From: Phaeodactylibacter sp.
GTDB taxonomy: Bacteria; Bacteroidota; Bacteroidia; Chitinophagales; Saprospiraceae
Length of the DNA stretch: 64,000 nt
Assembly: GCF_022763345.1 (NCBI RefSeq)
Contig: NZ_JALEGS010000086.1
Span: 1-64,000 of the forward strand
Reading direction: 5' to 3'
A model generated the notes under the pieces. The model saw only the letters and a program-made list of their open reading frames with translations. It made no database searches and was not told where the DNA came from. Below, one piece after another: positions 23,503-32,352 of the stretch. Position 1 is the stretch's first letter. Each line of letters begins with the position of its first letter. The position numbers were made by a program, and so were the translations under genes.

Positions 23503-25305
23503 ATGATCAAAATCAGCCCCGCAGTACTACTGCTGATGCTTAGCTTTTTTCTTTGGCGTTGCCAGGACAGTTCGACTGCTTCCGGCGGGCAAGCCTCCGG
23601 AGTGGATTTTAAACGCAAAGACAATGTCGTTTATGCCCGGCTTCCTGCCGAGCCCGACCGGCTGAATCCTATACTTGCGGCAAGCACTTACGCCCGCGTG
23701 GTGAACGAGCAGCTCTTTCTCAACCTCCTCCACTTCAACCCCACTACCCTGGAGCTGGAGCCACAGCTGGCAAAATCGCCCCCCGTAGTTGAAGAAATCA
23801 ATGAGGGCCCCAACGCCGGTGGTGTCGCCTATACTTTCGAAATACATGAGGCCGCGGTTTGGGATGATGGCAGCCCGATCACCGGGCATGACCTCGCTTT
23901 TACGCTCAAAGCCATTCTCAATCCCAAAGTCAATGCCGCGCACTACCGCGCCTACCTGGAGTTCATCAGCGAGGTGGAGGTAGATGCTGACCACCCCAAA
24001 GCATTCACGGTTTATGCCAATAAGAAATATATACTCGGCGAGCCTGCCATCAGCAATATGACGGTGCTGCCCGCCCATATTTACGACCCGGAAGGCCTGC
24101 TTAGCCCATACCGTGTGGCGGACTTGTCCGACCCTGAGGCAGCAGCCCGCCTTGTGGAGTCCGACCCTGGCCTACAGGCTTTTGCAGATGCCTTCAACAG
24201 CCCTAAGTACTCCCGGGAAAAAGGCTTCATTTCCGGTTCCGGCCCTTACACTTTTGAAGGCTGGGAAACCGGGCAGAAAATTGAATTGTCCCGCAAAACT
24301 GACTGGTGGGGGGATGACCTGAAGGCGGATTACCCCATGCTTAGCGCGGCACCGGAGCGGTTGGTCTTTACGATTATCCCCGATCAGACGGCCATGCTGG
24401 CTGCGCTTAAAGACGAACAGATTGATGTGACGAGCCAGATTGATGCCGAAGACTTTGTCGGCCTCAGGGACAATGATCTGGTAAGCGACCGGTACGAACT
24501 GCATACGCCGCCGGCACTCGTGTACTACTTCATCGGGCTCAACAATAAGTCTCCAAAACTGGCAGACAAAAGGGTACGCCGGGCGCTGGCTCACCTGCTT
24601 GACGTGGATGAACTGATCAACACCCTTTACAACGGCCTGGCCACCCGCACCGTGGGGCCCTTCCACCCTACCAAGCCTTATTACCATGACGAGCTGCCCC
24701 CTATCCCCTTTGATCCGGAACAGGCGCGCAGCTTGTTGGCAGAAGCTGGCTGGGAAGACACCAACGGCAATGGAATTGTAGATAAAAACCTCAACGGCGT
24801 ACTCACCGAACTGGAGCTGGACTATATCATCAGTTCTGCCAGCAAGTTTGCCAACAACCAAGCCCTCCTCTTTCAGGACAATGCCAAACGGGCCGGCGTG
24901 AGCATTAATATCGTGCCTAAAGAATTTACGGTGCTGATCGACCAGGTCAAAAAGCGCGATTACGAAATCTACTCCAGCGGCTGGGGGCAAGCGCCTATAC
25001 CCGATGACCCTAAGCAGCTCTGGCACTCGGAGAGCGACACCCCGTCCGGCGGCAACCGTGTCAGCTTCCGCAACGAAGAAGCCGACCGGCTCATTGAAGC
25101 AATACAGGTAACCCTGGATGAGCAGAAGCGCCGCGAGCTTTATCTCGAATTTCAGGAGCTGATATACGAAGAGCAGCCTTACATTTTCCTATTTTCGCCA
25201 CTGGAACGCATCGCCATCAGCAAAAGATTCGAAGCGATGGCCTCCGCGCGAAGGCCTGGCTTTTTTGTTCAGGACTTTGTTTTGCGGGATGTAGCGCCCC
25301 AATAA
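23503..25305 (+). CDS. Extracellular solute-binding protein family 5 (oligopeptide type), lipoprotein
   Basis: A 600-residue SBP_bac_5 protein. From ATG 23503 it has M-I-K-I-S, a hydrophobic stretch and a lipobox ending at Cys near residue 20. Family features include the early A-E-P-D-R-L-N-P segment, Y-T-F-E-I-H-E-A-A-V-W-D-D-G-S-P-I-T-G-H-D, S-G-P-Y-T-F-E-G-W-E-T-G and D-K-R-V-R-R-A-L-A-H-L-L-D. A D-T-N-G-N-G-I-V-D loop near residue 420 resembles a calcium-binding EF-hand/dockerin loop. It is paralogous to the next gene and precedes two permeases, so it likely delivers peptides or a related ligand to them. Confidence 0.9.
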   Translation: MIKISPAVLLLMLSFFLWRCQDSSTASGGQASGVDFKRKDNVVYARLPAEPDRLNPILAASTYARVVNEQLFLNLLHFNPTTLELEPQLAKSPPVVEEINEGPNAGGVAYTFEIHEAAVWDDGSPITGHDLAFTLKAILNPKVNAAHYRAYLEFISEVEVDADHPKAFTVYANKKYILGEPAISNMTVLPAHIYDPEGLLSPYRVADLSDPEAAARLVESDPGLQAFADAFNSPKYSREKGFISGSGPYTFEGWETGQKIELSRKTDWWGDDLKADYPMLSAAPERLVFTIIPDQTAMLAALKDEQIDVTSQIDAEDFVGLRDNDLVSDRYELHTPPALVYYFIGLNNKSPKLADKRVRRALAHLLDVDELINTLYNGLATRTVGPFHPTKPYYHDELPPIPFDPEQARSLLAEAGWEDTNGNGIVDKNLNGVLTELELDYIISSASKFANNQALLFQDNAKRAGVSINIVPKEFTVLIDQVKKRDYEIYSSGWGQAPIPDDPKQLWHSESDTPSGGNRVSFRNEEADRLIEAIQVTLDEQKRRELYLEFQELIYEEQPYIFLFSPLERIAISKRFEAMASARRPGFFVQDFVLRDVAPQ

Positions 25306-25366
25306 TTTATTCATTGGACCTATTTTTACCTTATTTAGCCCCAATTCAATCTAAAAAACCGACCAT

Positions 25367-27151
25367 ATGACTTTACGTTATACCCTCCGCTTCTTGTTAT
25401 TTGCTGTACTGATTGGCTTTTTCAGCTGTGGCAGTGATCCGGACCCCGCATCAGAGACCGACCAAACGAACCAAGGCATTGCACCTGAATCGGTAAGCCT
25501 GCAACTGGATGCGGAGCCCGATCAGCTCAACCCGGTGCTGACCATAAGCAATTATTCTAATACCATTATTGGTGCCACCTTTTCCTATTTGCAGCGGCTC
25601 AACCCCACTACCCTGGAGCTGGAACCGGCTCTTGCTGTGAGCGCGCCTGAAGTGAAAATTCTGGAAGAAGGCCCCTACGCAGGCGGCGTTTCCTACACCT
25701 TTGAAATCCGCCCGGAAGCCATCTGGGACAATGGCAGCCCGGTGACGGCAGAGGACTTCCTTTTCACCATGAAAGCCACCTTCAATCCCAAGGTGCCGGC
25801 TGCGCCCTACCGGGTTTACTTGTCTTTCATTAAGGAAGTGGAAATAGATGCGGAAAACCCAAAACGGTTCACCGTCTATTCTGACCAAAAATATATCATT
25901 GGGGAGGAAGCGATAAGTGCGGCTTTGCCTGTGCTGCCCATGCACCATTATGACTCCCTTGGATTGATGGCGGACATCCCCCTGCCCGACCTGATGGATA
26001 CCGAAAAAGCCAAAGCCCTCGCCGAAAGCAATGAAAAGATCAACCAGTTTGCTGAGCAATTCACCAGCCCCTTTTTCAGCCGGGAGCCGGAAGGTGTGAA
26101 TGGCTGCGGGCCTTACAAGCTGGTGCGCTGGGAAACCGGTCAGCGGCTGGTCCTCGAACGCAAAGCGGACTGGTGGGGCGATCAGGTGGAAGGCGCAGGC
26201 ATTGTCATGGAATCCTATCCGCAGGAGATGATCTTCCGCCCCATTCAGGATCAGACCGCAGCGGTGGCTGCCCTGAAGGACGGGCAGCTTGATGTACTGA
26301 CGAACATTGCGCCTGAGCAGTTCAATGAGTTGAAAGAAACGGCATTTGTAGCTGAAAAGTTTGACTTCTACACCCCCCCCTCTCTGGTGCATGCCTTTAT
26401 TTATGTCAATACCCGCCTTCCAAAACTGGAGGATCCTAAGGTGCGCCGGGCTTTGGCCTACGCCACTGATGTGGAAAGTATTATCAGCACAGCCTTCTCT
26501 GGGCTGGCAGAGCCTTCGACCGGCGCCGTACTCGCTTCCTCTTCTTACCACAACCCGGATATTAAGCCAATCCCCTATGAAGTGGAAAAGGCCCGGGCAC
26601 TGCTGACCGAAGCAGGGTGGGAAGACAGCAACGATAATGGTATTGTGGACAAAAAAATTGATGGGGTACTTACGGAATTATCGCTGGAGTACAAGTACAC
26701 CGCCGGGCGGCAGGTTTCTCAAAATGTAGCCCTGCTGCTTCAGGAGTCTGCCAAAAAAGCCGGTATCGAAATCACCCTGACCCCACAGGAGCACAACGTG
26801 AATATGGAAGATGTCAGCCGCCGGGACTTTGAGCTCCTGGCAGGTGCCAAAGGCATTCAGCCGATCACCTGGGAGCCCAAGCAGGAGTACCATTCCGAAG
26901 GTGATGACCGCAGTGGTTTTGCCACTCCTGAAACCGATGCGCTTATTGACCGTATACAAGTTACCCTGGACCCCAAAGAGCGCAAAAAGCTCTACATAGA
27001 CCTACAGGCCAAAATCCACGAGTCTATGCCGATCATTCCCATTTTGGTACCGACCGGCCGGCTTATCATTAATAAGGAGTTGGAAGCCCCGATCACACCG
27101 GTGTTCCCGGGCTACGTCCCTGCATTATTAAAATTTAAAACCGAGGGCTAG
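25367..27151 (+). CDS. Second family 5 solute-binding protein, lipoprotein paralogue
   Basis: A 594-residue paralogue of the preceding protein. Shared landmarks include N-P-T-T-L-E-L-E-P, A-G-G-V-x-Y-T-F-E-I, L-x-R-K-A/T-D-W-W-G-D and D-S-N-D-N-G-I-V-D-K followed by G-V-L-T-E-L. A signal sequence ends F-F-S-C-G (lipid-modified Cys near residue 24). It lies 61 bp after the first binding protein and 13 bp before the first permease. Two binding proteins for one permease pair suggests two ligand ranges or duplication with divergence. Confidence 0.9.
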   Translation: MTLRYTLRFLLFAVLIGFFSCGSDPDPASETDQTNQGIAPESVSLQLDAEPDQLNPVLTISNYSNTIIGATFSYLQRLNPTTLELEPALAVSAPEVKILEEGPYAGGVSYTFEIRPEAIWDNGSPVTAEDFLFTMKATFNPKVPAAPYRVYLSFIKEVEIDAENPKRFTVYSDQKYIIGEEAISAALPVLPMHHYDSLGLMADIPLPDLMDTEKAKALAESNEKINQFAEQFTSPFFSREPEGVNGCGPYKLVRWETGQRLVLERKADWWGDQVEGAGIVMESYPQEMIFRPIQDQTAAVAALKDGQLDVLTNIAPEQFNELKETAFVAEKFDFYTPPSLVHAFIYVNTRLPKLEDPKVRRALAYATDVESIISTAFSGLAEPSTGAVLASSSYHNPDIKPIPYEVEKARALLTEAGWEDSNDNGIVDKKIDGVLTELSLEYKYTAGRQVSQNVALLLQESAKKAGIEITLTPQEHNVNMEDVSRRDFELLAGAKGIQPITWEPKQEYHSEGDDRSGFATPETDALIDRIQVTLDPKERKKLYIDLQAKIHESMPIIPILVPTGRLIINKELEAPITPVFPGYVPALLKFKTEG

Positions 27152-27164
27152 GTGCCCGCCATTT

Positions 27165-28583
27165 ATGCTGCAGTACCTGCTTAAACGCCTGTTGATTTTT
27201 CTGCCCACCCTGCTGGTCATCTCATTGCTGGCCTTTGGGCTGAGCAAGATGGCACCCGGCGATCCGGTGGAACAGCGCAACCGCGATATGGGTGGAGGGC
27301 TGCAGCGTGAGCTAAGGGATGCGGACCGGGTGTACCGGGAAACTTCCGAATACCTGGGGCTGGACAAGCCTGTTTTTTACCTGAGCCTGTCTTCTGAGGC
27401 CTACCCCGACACGCTCTATCGCATCTTTAAGCGCGATGAGAGAGAAAACCTGGTCAAGCTCATTCAACAGTATGGCAATTGGGAAGCCATTTCCCACTAC
27501 TATCATGCGATACGGAAGGCAGACCGGGGTACCGAACAGCTCCTAGGCAAAACCGAAGCGGTCCGGTCCGTACGCCCACTCATCAAACAGCTGTACCTGG
27601 CCTATAAGGACGAGCGCATCAGTAGCCTGCTCGACAAAGCCGCCAGCCAAACCGCCGGAGACAGCACCCTTCAGGCAACCATCGGCATTTCGGTGGCTCA
27701 ACTGCAAGAAACGTACAGTCAGCTTAAGACTCAAGCCAGCCCCGGGCGGCTCTACATACCCGATATCAAATGGTACGGGTTCGACAATCAATACCACAAC
27801 TGGATTACGGATTTTCTGACCCTCGATTTTGGAGAATCCTTTGTTGACAGCAGACCTGTAGCTGATAAGATGGGAGATGCACTTCGGTGGACCCTGACGA
27901 TGAACCTCCTGGCCATCTTTATTGCCTATCTTTTATCGGTGCCGATTGGGGTATTTTCGGCGGTCTGGAAAGACAGTACGTTTGACCGTGTGACGACTTT
28001 GCTGCTCTTCGTGTTGTATTCGCTGCCCAACTTCTGGATTGCCACGATGCTGGTGGTTTTCTTTACTACGCCGGAGTATGGTATGGACTGGTTCCCGTCT
28101 CTGGGGCTGGGCGATCTGCCACCGGAGGCACCGTTTTGGCAGCGCTTTGTGGAAGCAGGCACGCACCTAGTGCTCCCCGTCTTTTGCCTGGCCTACGGGG
28201 CGCTGGCCTTTATTTCACGGCAGGTACGGGGCGGCATGTTGAACGTGATCCGGCAGGATTACATCCGTACCGCCTGGGCCAAAGGCCTGAATGCGCAACC
28301 GGTGATCTGGAAACATGCATTCAGCAACGCTTTATTTCCCATTATCACGATGTTTGCGAGTATCTTCCCTGCTGTATTTGCCGGCTCAGTAGTGATTGAA
28401 GTGATTTTCAATATACCCGGTATGGGCAAACTGACCGTTGACGCCATTTTTCAGCGCGACTGGCCGGTAGTGTACACCGTATTAATGCTTGCCGCAGTAC
28501 TGACGATGAGCGGTATACTTGTGGCTGATATCCTTTATGCGACGGTAGACCCCCGGGTTTCCTACGGAAAAGACAAGAATTGA
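27165..28583 (+). CDS. ABC transporter permease (DppB/OppB type) with a large periplasmic insertion
   Basis: A 472-residue permease; DppB-type proteins usually have ~310-340. TM1 (residues ~8-28) and the M-A-P-G-D-P motif are normal. At about 72-205 there is a charged helical insertion where relatives have a short loop, and the usual family pattern then resumes (D-F-G-E-S, then P-V-A-D-K). Five more membrane segments follow, with the E-A-A-like cytoplasmic loop Y-I-R-T-A-W-A-K-G-L and the P-G-M-G-K-L motif. The start is 13 bp after the second binding-protein gene. Confidence 0.9.
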   Translation: MLQYLLKRLLIFLPTLLVISLLAFGLSKMAPGDPVEQRNRDMGGGLQRELRDADRVYRETSEYLGLDKPVFYLSLSSEAYPDTLYRIFKRDERENLVKLIQQYGNWEAISHYYHAIRKADRGTEQLLGKTEAVRSVRPLIKQLYLAYKDERISSLLDKAASQTAGDSTLQATIGISVAQLQETYSQLKTQASPGRLYIPDIKWYGFDNQYHNWITDFLTLDFGESFVDSRPVADKMGDALRWTLTMNLLAIFIAYLLSVPIGVFSAVWKDSTFDRVTTLLLFVLYSLPNFWIATMLVVFFTTPEYGMDWFPSLGLGDLPPEAPFWQRFVEAGTHLVLPVFCLAYGALAFISRQVRGGMLNVIRQDYIRTAWAKGLNAQPVIWKHAFSNALFPIITMFASIFPAVFAGSVVIEVIFNIPGMGKLTVDAIFQRDWPVVYTVLMLAAVLTMSGILVADILYATVDPRVSYGKDKN

Positions 28584-28585
28584 CT

Positions 28586-29899
28586 ATGCTGATTGGCGTA
28601 CGCAAAGAACAGGAACTGGCTGACCACCTCAGCCAACAGCAAGCTCCCCCACAGAGCTACTGGTCGATCGTGCGGCAGCAGTTCCGGAAAAACCGGATGG
28701 CGGTCTGGTCGCTGCGGGTACTGTACCTCCTTGGGTTTATTGCCCTTTTTGCAGACTTCATCGCCAATGAAAAGCCGATATACGCCAAGCTCGACGGGGA
28801 GTCGCACTTCCCGGTATTCCGCTCCTATGCGGTCGGGCTCGGGCTGGATAGCTGGGAAGCCCGCTTTTTTCAGAACAGCTGGCATGAGCACGACTACGAC
28901 TATGTGATCTGGGCACCTATCCCCTATTCTGCCCAAACGATGGACCGCAACAACCGCAACTACGTAGCTCCGGGCGATGAGCAGGATGTGCCTTCCACGC
29001 GCTTCCGGCACTGGCTCGGCACCGACCAACTGGGCAGAGATGTGGCTGCCGGGATGATTGCCGGCACCCGTACGGCCATGCTGGTCGGTATTGTAGCAAT
29101 GAGTATTGCCGCGGTGATCGGCATCTTCCTCGGCGCACTGGCCGGCTACTTTGGGGATGAGCGGTTCAGTATCAGCCGGATTCGGCTGGCTCTGAACGGG
29201 TTGGGGGCCTTCCTCGCCTACTTCTATGGCTTTCAGGCCCGGTCCTTTGCCCTGAGTGAGGGCACCTTTGGTTGGGAAATATTCAAGAGCCTGGCCCTCA
29301 TCGCCGCCATTATGAGCCTGGTCAATCTGCTTGCTGTGTGGTTGAAAGGCAAGGGGGTCTGGTCGCGACCGATCACTATTCCGCTTGACCTGGGCGTGAT
29401 GCGGCTGATCGAAGTCGTCAACTCTATTCCCGGGCTGCTCCTCATACTAAGCATCGTAGCCATTATTGAGGAACAGTCGGTCTTTTATATTATGGCCATT
29501 ATCGGGCTGATAGGCTGGACGGGAATCGCCCGCTTCATCCGTGCAGAGCTGCTTCGGGTGAGAAACCTGGAGTACATTGAGGCCGCACAGGCCCTGGGCT
29601 ACAGCGAATGGCGGATCATAGCCCGGCATGCTATCCCCAATGCACTAACGCCGGTACTCATTACCATCGCGTTTGGAATCGCCAGTGCGATACTGATGGA
29701 AGCGTTTTTATCCTTTCTGGGTATTGGCGTTGCCGCAGAAGAGGTCACCTGGGGCTCTCTGCTCAACCTGGCCCGGAGTAAATTTTCTGCCTGGTGGCTG
29801 GCGATCTTCCCCGGGCTGGCGATTTTTGTGACAGTCACGGTATTCAACCTGCTGGGCGAAGGGCTCACTGATGCCCTGGACCCCCGCCGGAAGCAGTAA
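28586..29899 (+). CDS. ABC transporter permease (DppC/OppC type), enlarged
   Basis: A ~437-residue partner permease, again much longer than the usual ~300. It has an N-terminal OppC-type region with the first TM, an extended periplasmic segment (about 55-145) that ends in H-W-L-G-T-D-Q-L-G-R-D-V, then TM helices. An extra hydrophobic region sits at about 195-265 before the E-A-A loop (E-A-A-Q-A-L-G-Y-S-E-W-R-I-I-A-R-H). It ends D-P-R-R-K-Q. The ATG at 28586 begins 2 bp after the upstream stop; a TTG at 28580 is the alternative. The ATP-binding subunits are not encoded nearby and must lie elsewhere. Confidence 0.9.
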   Translation: MLIGVRKEQELADHLSQQQAPPQSYWSIVRQQFRKNRMAVWSLRVLYLLGFIALFADFIANEKPIYAKLDGESHFPVFRSYAVGLGLDSWEARFFQNSWHEHDYDYVIWAPIPYSAQTMDRNNRNYVAPGDEQDVPSTRFRHWLGTDQLGRDVAAGMIAGTRTAMLVGIVAMSIAAVIGIFLGALAGYFGDERFSISRIRLALNGLGAFLAYFYGFQARSFALSEGTFGWEIFKSLALIAAIMSLVNLLAVWLKGKGVWSRPITIPLDLGVMRLIEVVNSIPGLLLILSIVAIIEEQSVFYIMAIIGLIGWTGIARFIRAELLRVRNLEYIEAAQALGYSEWRIIARHAIPNALTPVLITIAFGIASAILMEAFLSFLGIGVAAEEVTWGSLLNLARSKFSAWWLAIFPGLAIFVTVTVFNLLGEGLTDALDPRRKQ

Positions 29900-30059
29900 G
29901 ACTATGTTGGGATTTCACCCATTGGGCTGCATTTGCCAAATTTTATCCTGCACTTCGTTACTCTTCAGTCACTTAGCTTAAGGCTATGCTCCTTCATCGT
30001 GCCTCGTTCAGAATAAAATTTGACTAAATTCGCTCCAAAAGCGAATTCCCAACATAGTC
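29900..30059. repeat. 160-bp palindromic element with 13-bp terminal inverted repeats
   Basis: GACTATGTTGGGA (29900-29912) and TCCCAACATAGTC (30047-30059) are perfect inverted termini. Inside them a second pair, CAAATTTTAT and ATAAAATTTG, is nested. The element begins at the stop codon of the permease gene, so it may fold at the transcript end. No coding potential is seen. It has the form of a MITE, but no target duplication or parent transposase is visible here. Confidence 0.65.
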
Positions 30060-30064
30060 TAAGT

Positions 30065-30256
30065 CTAATTCTTGTAGAACTTCTTCGGGAAGAGCTGCGA
30101 CTTGCCCCCCCTTGTTGGCAATTCCCCCTTACGGTTGGGCTTGACATGAGCGTTTTCCACTGCCGGGCACCCGGCTTTACGGTTGCAGGAAGAGGTTGTA
30201 ACCGTCATAAAAGCCAGAACCGTACAAAATCCTAATAACAATAAGCTTCGGCGCAT
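30065..30256 (-). CDS. Small (63-residue) predicted lipoprotein or secreted protein
   Basis: From ATG 30256 the protein has M-R-R, a hydrophobic signal stretch and S-S-C-N-R-K-A-G-C-P-A, followed by a basic tail with N-R-K-G-E-L-P-T-R-G-G-K-S. The T-S-S-C context is a plausible lipobox. I recall similar short cysteine-containing proteins in other Bacteroidota but know no function. It stands alone between the palindromic element and the HU gene and points away from HU. Confidence 0.55.
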   Translation of the reverse strand: MRRSLLLLGFCTVLAFMTVTTSSCNRKAGCPAVENAHVKPNRKGELPTRGGKSQLFPKKFYKN

Positions 30257-30386
30257 GTATGCAAATTTTATTCTGATCGGAAGAAAAATAAACAAGTGTC
30301 AAAAGTAATTCACTCCAAAGATATATCCAAAACGTCCAAAACCCTTGAAAATTCTGGCTTCCCGCATTTTTTTTGAGTAGCAAAAC

Positions 30387-30417
30387 TTGGTAATGACAGT
30401 TCCAGCGCATAAATTTG
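30387..30417 (+). promoter_or_regulatory. Bacteroidota-type promoter for the HU gene
   Basis: TTG (30387-30389), 20 nt, then TAAATTTG (30410-30417), an exact match to the -33/-7 consensus TTG/TAnnTTTG. The start codon is 36 bp downstream. Confidence 0.75.
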
Positions 30418-30453
30418 CCGCACGTTAAGTTTAACTAATTAAAACATTCAGAA

Positions 30454-30729
30454 ATGAATAAGGGAGATCTTATTAACAAAATCGCCGATAGCGCGAACCT
30501 TTCTAAAGCCCAGGCTACTGACGCACTGAACGCAGTGCTCGACGGCATCACTGACTCACTGAAGGGCGGTGACAAAGTTACCCTGATCGGCTTTGGTACT
30601 TTTTCTGTTTCCCACCGCGAAGCACGCAGCGGACGTAACCCACAAACCGGTGAAACCATCCAAATTGCAGCTAAGAACGTTGTAAAATTCAAGCCCGGTA
30701 AAGAAATTTCTGACGCTGTTAACGCTTAA
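30454..30729 (+). CDS. hup: HU family DNA-binding protein
   Basis: A 91-residue nucleoid protein that binds and bends DNA as a dimer. The family pattern is complete: N-K-x-D-L-I-N-K-I-A at the N-terminus, G-F-G-T-F-S-V-S-H-R-E-A-R-S-G-R-N-P-Q-T-G-E near residues 46-67 (the DNA-embracing beta arm with its proline), and K-F-K-P-G-K-E at the end. A consensus promoter lies just upstream and a strong terminator downstream, so it is a single, probably highly expressed gene. Confidence 0.97.
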   Translation: MNKGDLINKIADSANLSKAQATDALNAVLDGITDSLKGGDKVTLIGFGTFSVSHREARSGRNPQTGETIQIAAKNVVKFKPGKEISDAVNA

Positions 30730-30782
30730 TTACAGCTAAGTCTTATAACACACCGGTTGGCGGCTAGCGCCTCTGGTGTCCT

Positions 30783-30820
30783 AAAAGGGCAATCTGGTAT
30801 GCTTATCAGATTGCCCTTTT
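30783..30820. terminator. Terminator after HU
   Basis: AAAAGGGCAATCTG and CAGATTGCCCTTTT form a perfect 14-bp stem around a 10-nt loop, followed by CTTCATTTTTT. It lies 54 bp past the HU stop. Confidence 0.85.
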
Positions 30821-30877
30821 CTTCATTTTTTAAATCACAACCCGCTGCAGGCGGGCCGAAAGTACACAGCCCTACAT

Positions 30878-32023
30878 ATGAAATTCGGAACCAAAACCAT
30901 ACACGCCGGCGTACACCCGGACCCCGTGACCGGTGCCGTCATGACACCAATCTATCAAACGTCCACCTATGCACAAAGCGCGCCGGGCGACCACAAAGGC
31001 TACGAATACGCCCGGACTCAAAACCCCACCCGGACCGTCCTGGAAAACAACCTCGCTGCGCTGGAAAACGGAAAACATGGCATTTGCTTCGGCAGTGGCC
31101 TGGCAGCCATGGATGCCGTGCTTAAACTCCTGAACCCGGGCGATGAGGTAGTCTCCACCAACGACCTCTATGGCGGCTCCTATCGCCTGATGACCAAGGT
31201 TTACGAGCGATATGGTATCAAGTCTACCTTTGTCGACTTTAATGACACGGACGCGGTGCGGGCTGCCATCTCAGACCAAACCAAACTCCTTTGGGTAGAA
31301 ACACCGACCAACCCCATGCTCAACATCGTGGACATCGAAGCGGTCTGTGGCATTGCCCGGGAAAAAGGTATTCTGAGCTGCGTGGACAACACCTTTGCCT
31401 CTCCTTACCTCCAAAACCCGCTGGATTTGGGCGCTGATATTGTCCTGCACTCCGCTACCAAGTACCTGGGCGGCCACTCTGATGTGGTCCTGGGCGCTTT
31501 GGTCACTAGCAACGATGAGCTAGCGGAGCAGTTCCACTTTTTCCAGAATGCCGTTGGTGCTGTACCTGGCCCTCAGGACTGCTTCCTGGTACTCCGGGGC
31601 ATCAAGACACTTCACCTTCGGGTGGAACGAGCCTGCCAAAACGCTGCCCAAATTGCTGAAGTGCTCAAAGGTGCTGATAAAGTAGGCCGAGTATACTACC
31701 CCGGCTTTTCGGATCACCCGGGCCATGAGGTCGCAAAAAAGCAGATGCGCTACTATGGTGGCATGGTCTCTTTTGACCTGAAAGATGACCGCTTCGACCT
31801 CGCAGTGAAAGTGCTGAGCAATACCAATATCTTTACCCTGGCCGAATCCTTGGGTGGCGTGGAGTCGCTCATCGGGCACCCCGCTTCCATGACGCATGCC
31901 TCCATCCCGCGTGAGGAACGCCTGAAAGTTGGCCTCACGGATTCGCTCATCCGGCTGAGTGTAGGCGTGGAAGATGTCGAGGACCTTGCTGAGGACCTGA
32001 AGCAGGCACTGGCGCAGCTTTAA
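30878..32023 (+). CDS. metB: Cystathionine gamma-synthase/lyase family PLP enzyme
   Basis: A 381-residue Cys/Met-metabolism PLP enzyme (fold type I). The PLP-lysine motif S-A-T-K-Y-L-G-G-H-S-D (about residues 196-206), Y-x-R-T-Q-N-P-T near 47, the D-N-T-F-A-S-P-Y aspartate of the pyridine nitrogen near 172 and the C-terminal S-L-G-G-V-E-S-L-I-x-H-P-A-S-M-T-H block are all present. The T-I-H-A-G start and the S-L-G-G-V-E-S-L signature fit the MetB/MetC group. Whether it makes or splits cystathionine cannot be fixed from sequence. It is monocistronic, with terminators on both sides. Confidence 0.88.
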   Translation: MKFGTKTIHAGVHPDPVTGAVMTPIYQTSTYAQSAPGDHKGYEYARTQNPTRTVLENNLAALENGKHGICFGSGLAAMDAVLKLLNPGDEVVSTNDLYGGSYRLMTKVYERYGIKSTFVDFNDTDAVRAAISDQTKLLWVETPTNPMLNIVDIEAVCGIAREKGILSCVDNTFASPYLQNPLDLGADIVLHSATKYLGGHSDVVLGALVTSNDELAEQFHFFQNAVGAVPGPQDCFLVLRGIKTLHLRVERACQNAAQIAEVLKGADKVGRVYYPGFSDHPGHEVAKKQMRYYGGMVSFDLKDDRFDLAVKVLSNTNIFTLAESLGGVESLIGHPASMTHASIPREERLKVGLTDSLIRLSVGVEDVEDLAEDLKQALAQL

Positions 32024-32053
32024 TACTCCGGCAAAAACATATAAATGGCCTAA

Positions 32054-32084
32054 GGCTTCGGGATTACAACCCGGAGCCTTTTTT
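32054..32084 (+). terminator. Terminator after the MetB-like gene
   Basis: GGCTTCGGG and CCCGGAGCC pair with one mismatch around ATTACAA, followed by a run of T. It lies 30 bp past the stop. Confidence 0.8.
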
Positions 32085-32145
32085 ATTTAATTCTCCAGTG
32101 TAGGTCTGGAGCAAAATAGCCTTGATAATTAAATAGTCATACCCA

Positions 32146-32334
32146 AATGCTGTGCCAGTGTGCCGACAGATTAATGGCTAAACGGAAAATGCGCGTTTGG
32201 CGGAGACTGCCCCACAGCATGCGGGATTCACAAGGCTTTGGTTGTCAGCCGAAGTGCATCTCCAAACATACACTCGTGATCAGCAGCATAGACGCACCAA
32301 TTTGGATGTCGTACTGAGCTAGCTAAAATAGCTC
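32146..32334 (+). other. Possible structured RNA or leader in a gene-free gap
   Basis: The 397-bp gap before 32421 holds no gene but has nested complementarity. ATGCTGTG (32147-32154) pairs with CACAGCAT (32213-32220). Inside, GCTAAACG (32177-32184) pairs with CGTTTGGC (32194-32201) with one G-U. A third hairpin, GAGCTA/TAGCTC, lies at 32316-32334. It precedes the promoter of the next gene, so it would not be that gene's leader. It could be a separate small RNA or a repeat remnant. Confidence 0.25.
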
Positions 32335-32352
32335 ACAAATTGTTTTTAGGTA

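Noticed and set aside
30757..31125. 122-codon plus-strand frame at the start of the MetB-like gene
   Set aside because: Different frame overlapping a strongly conserved PLP enzyme and the HU terminator.
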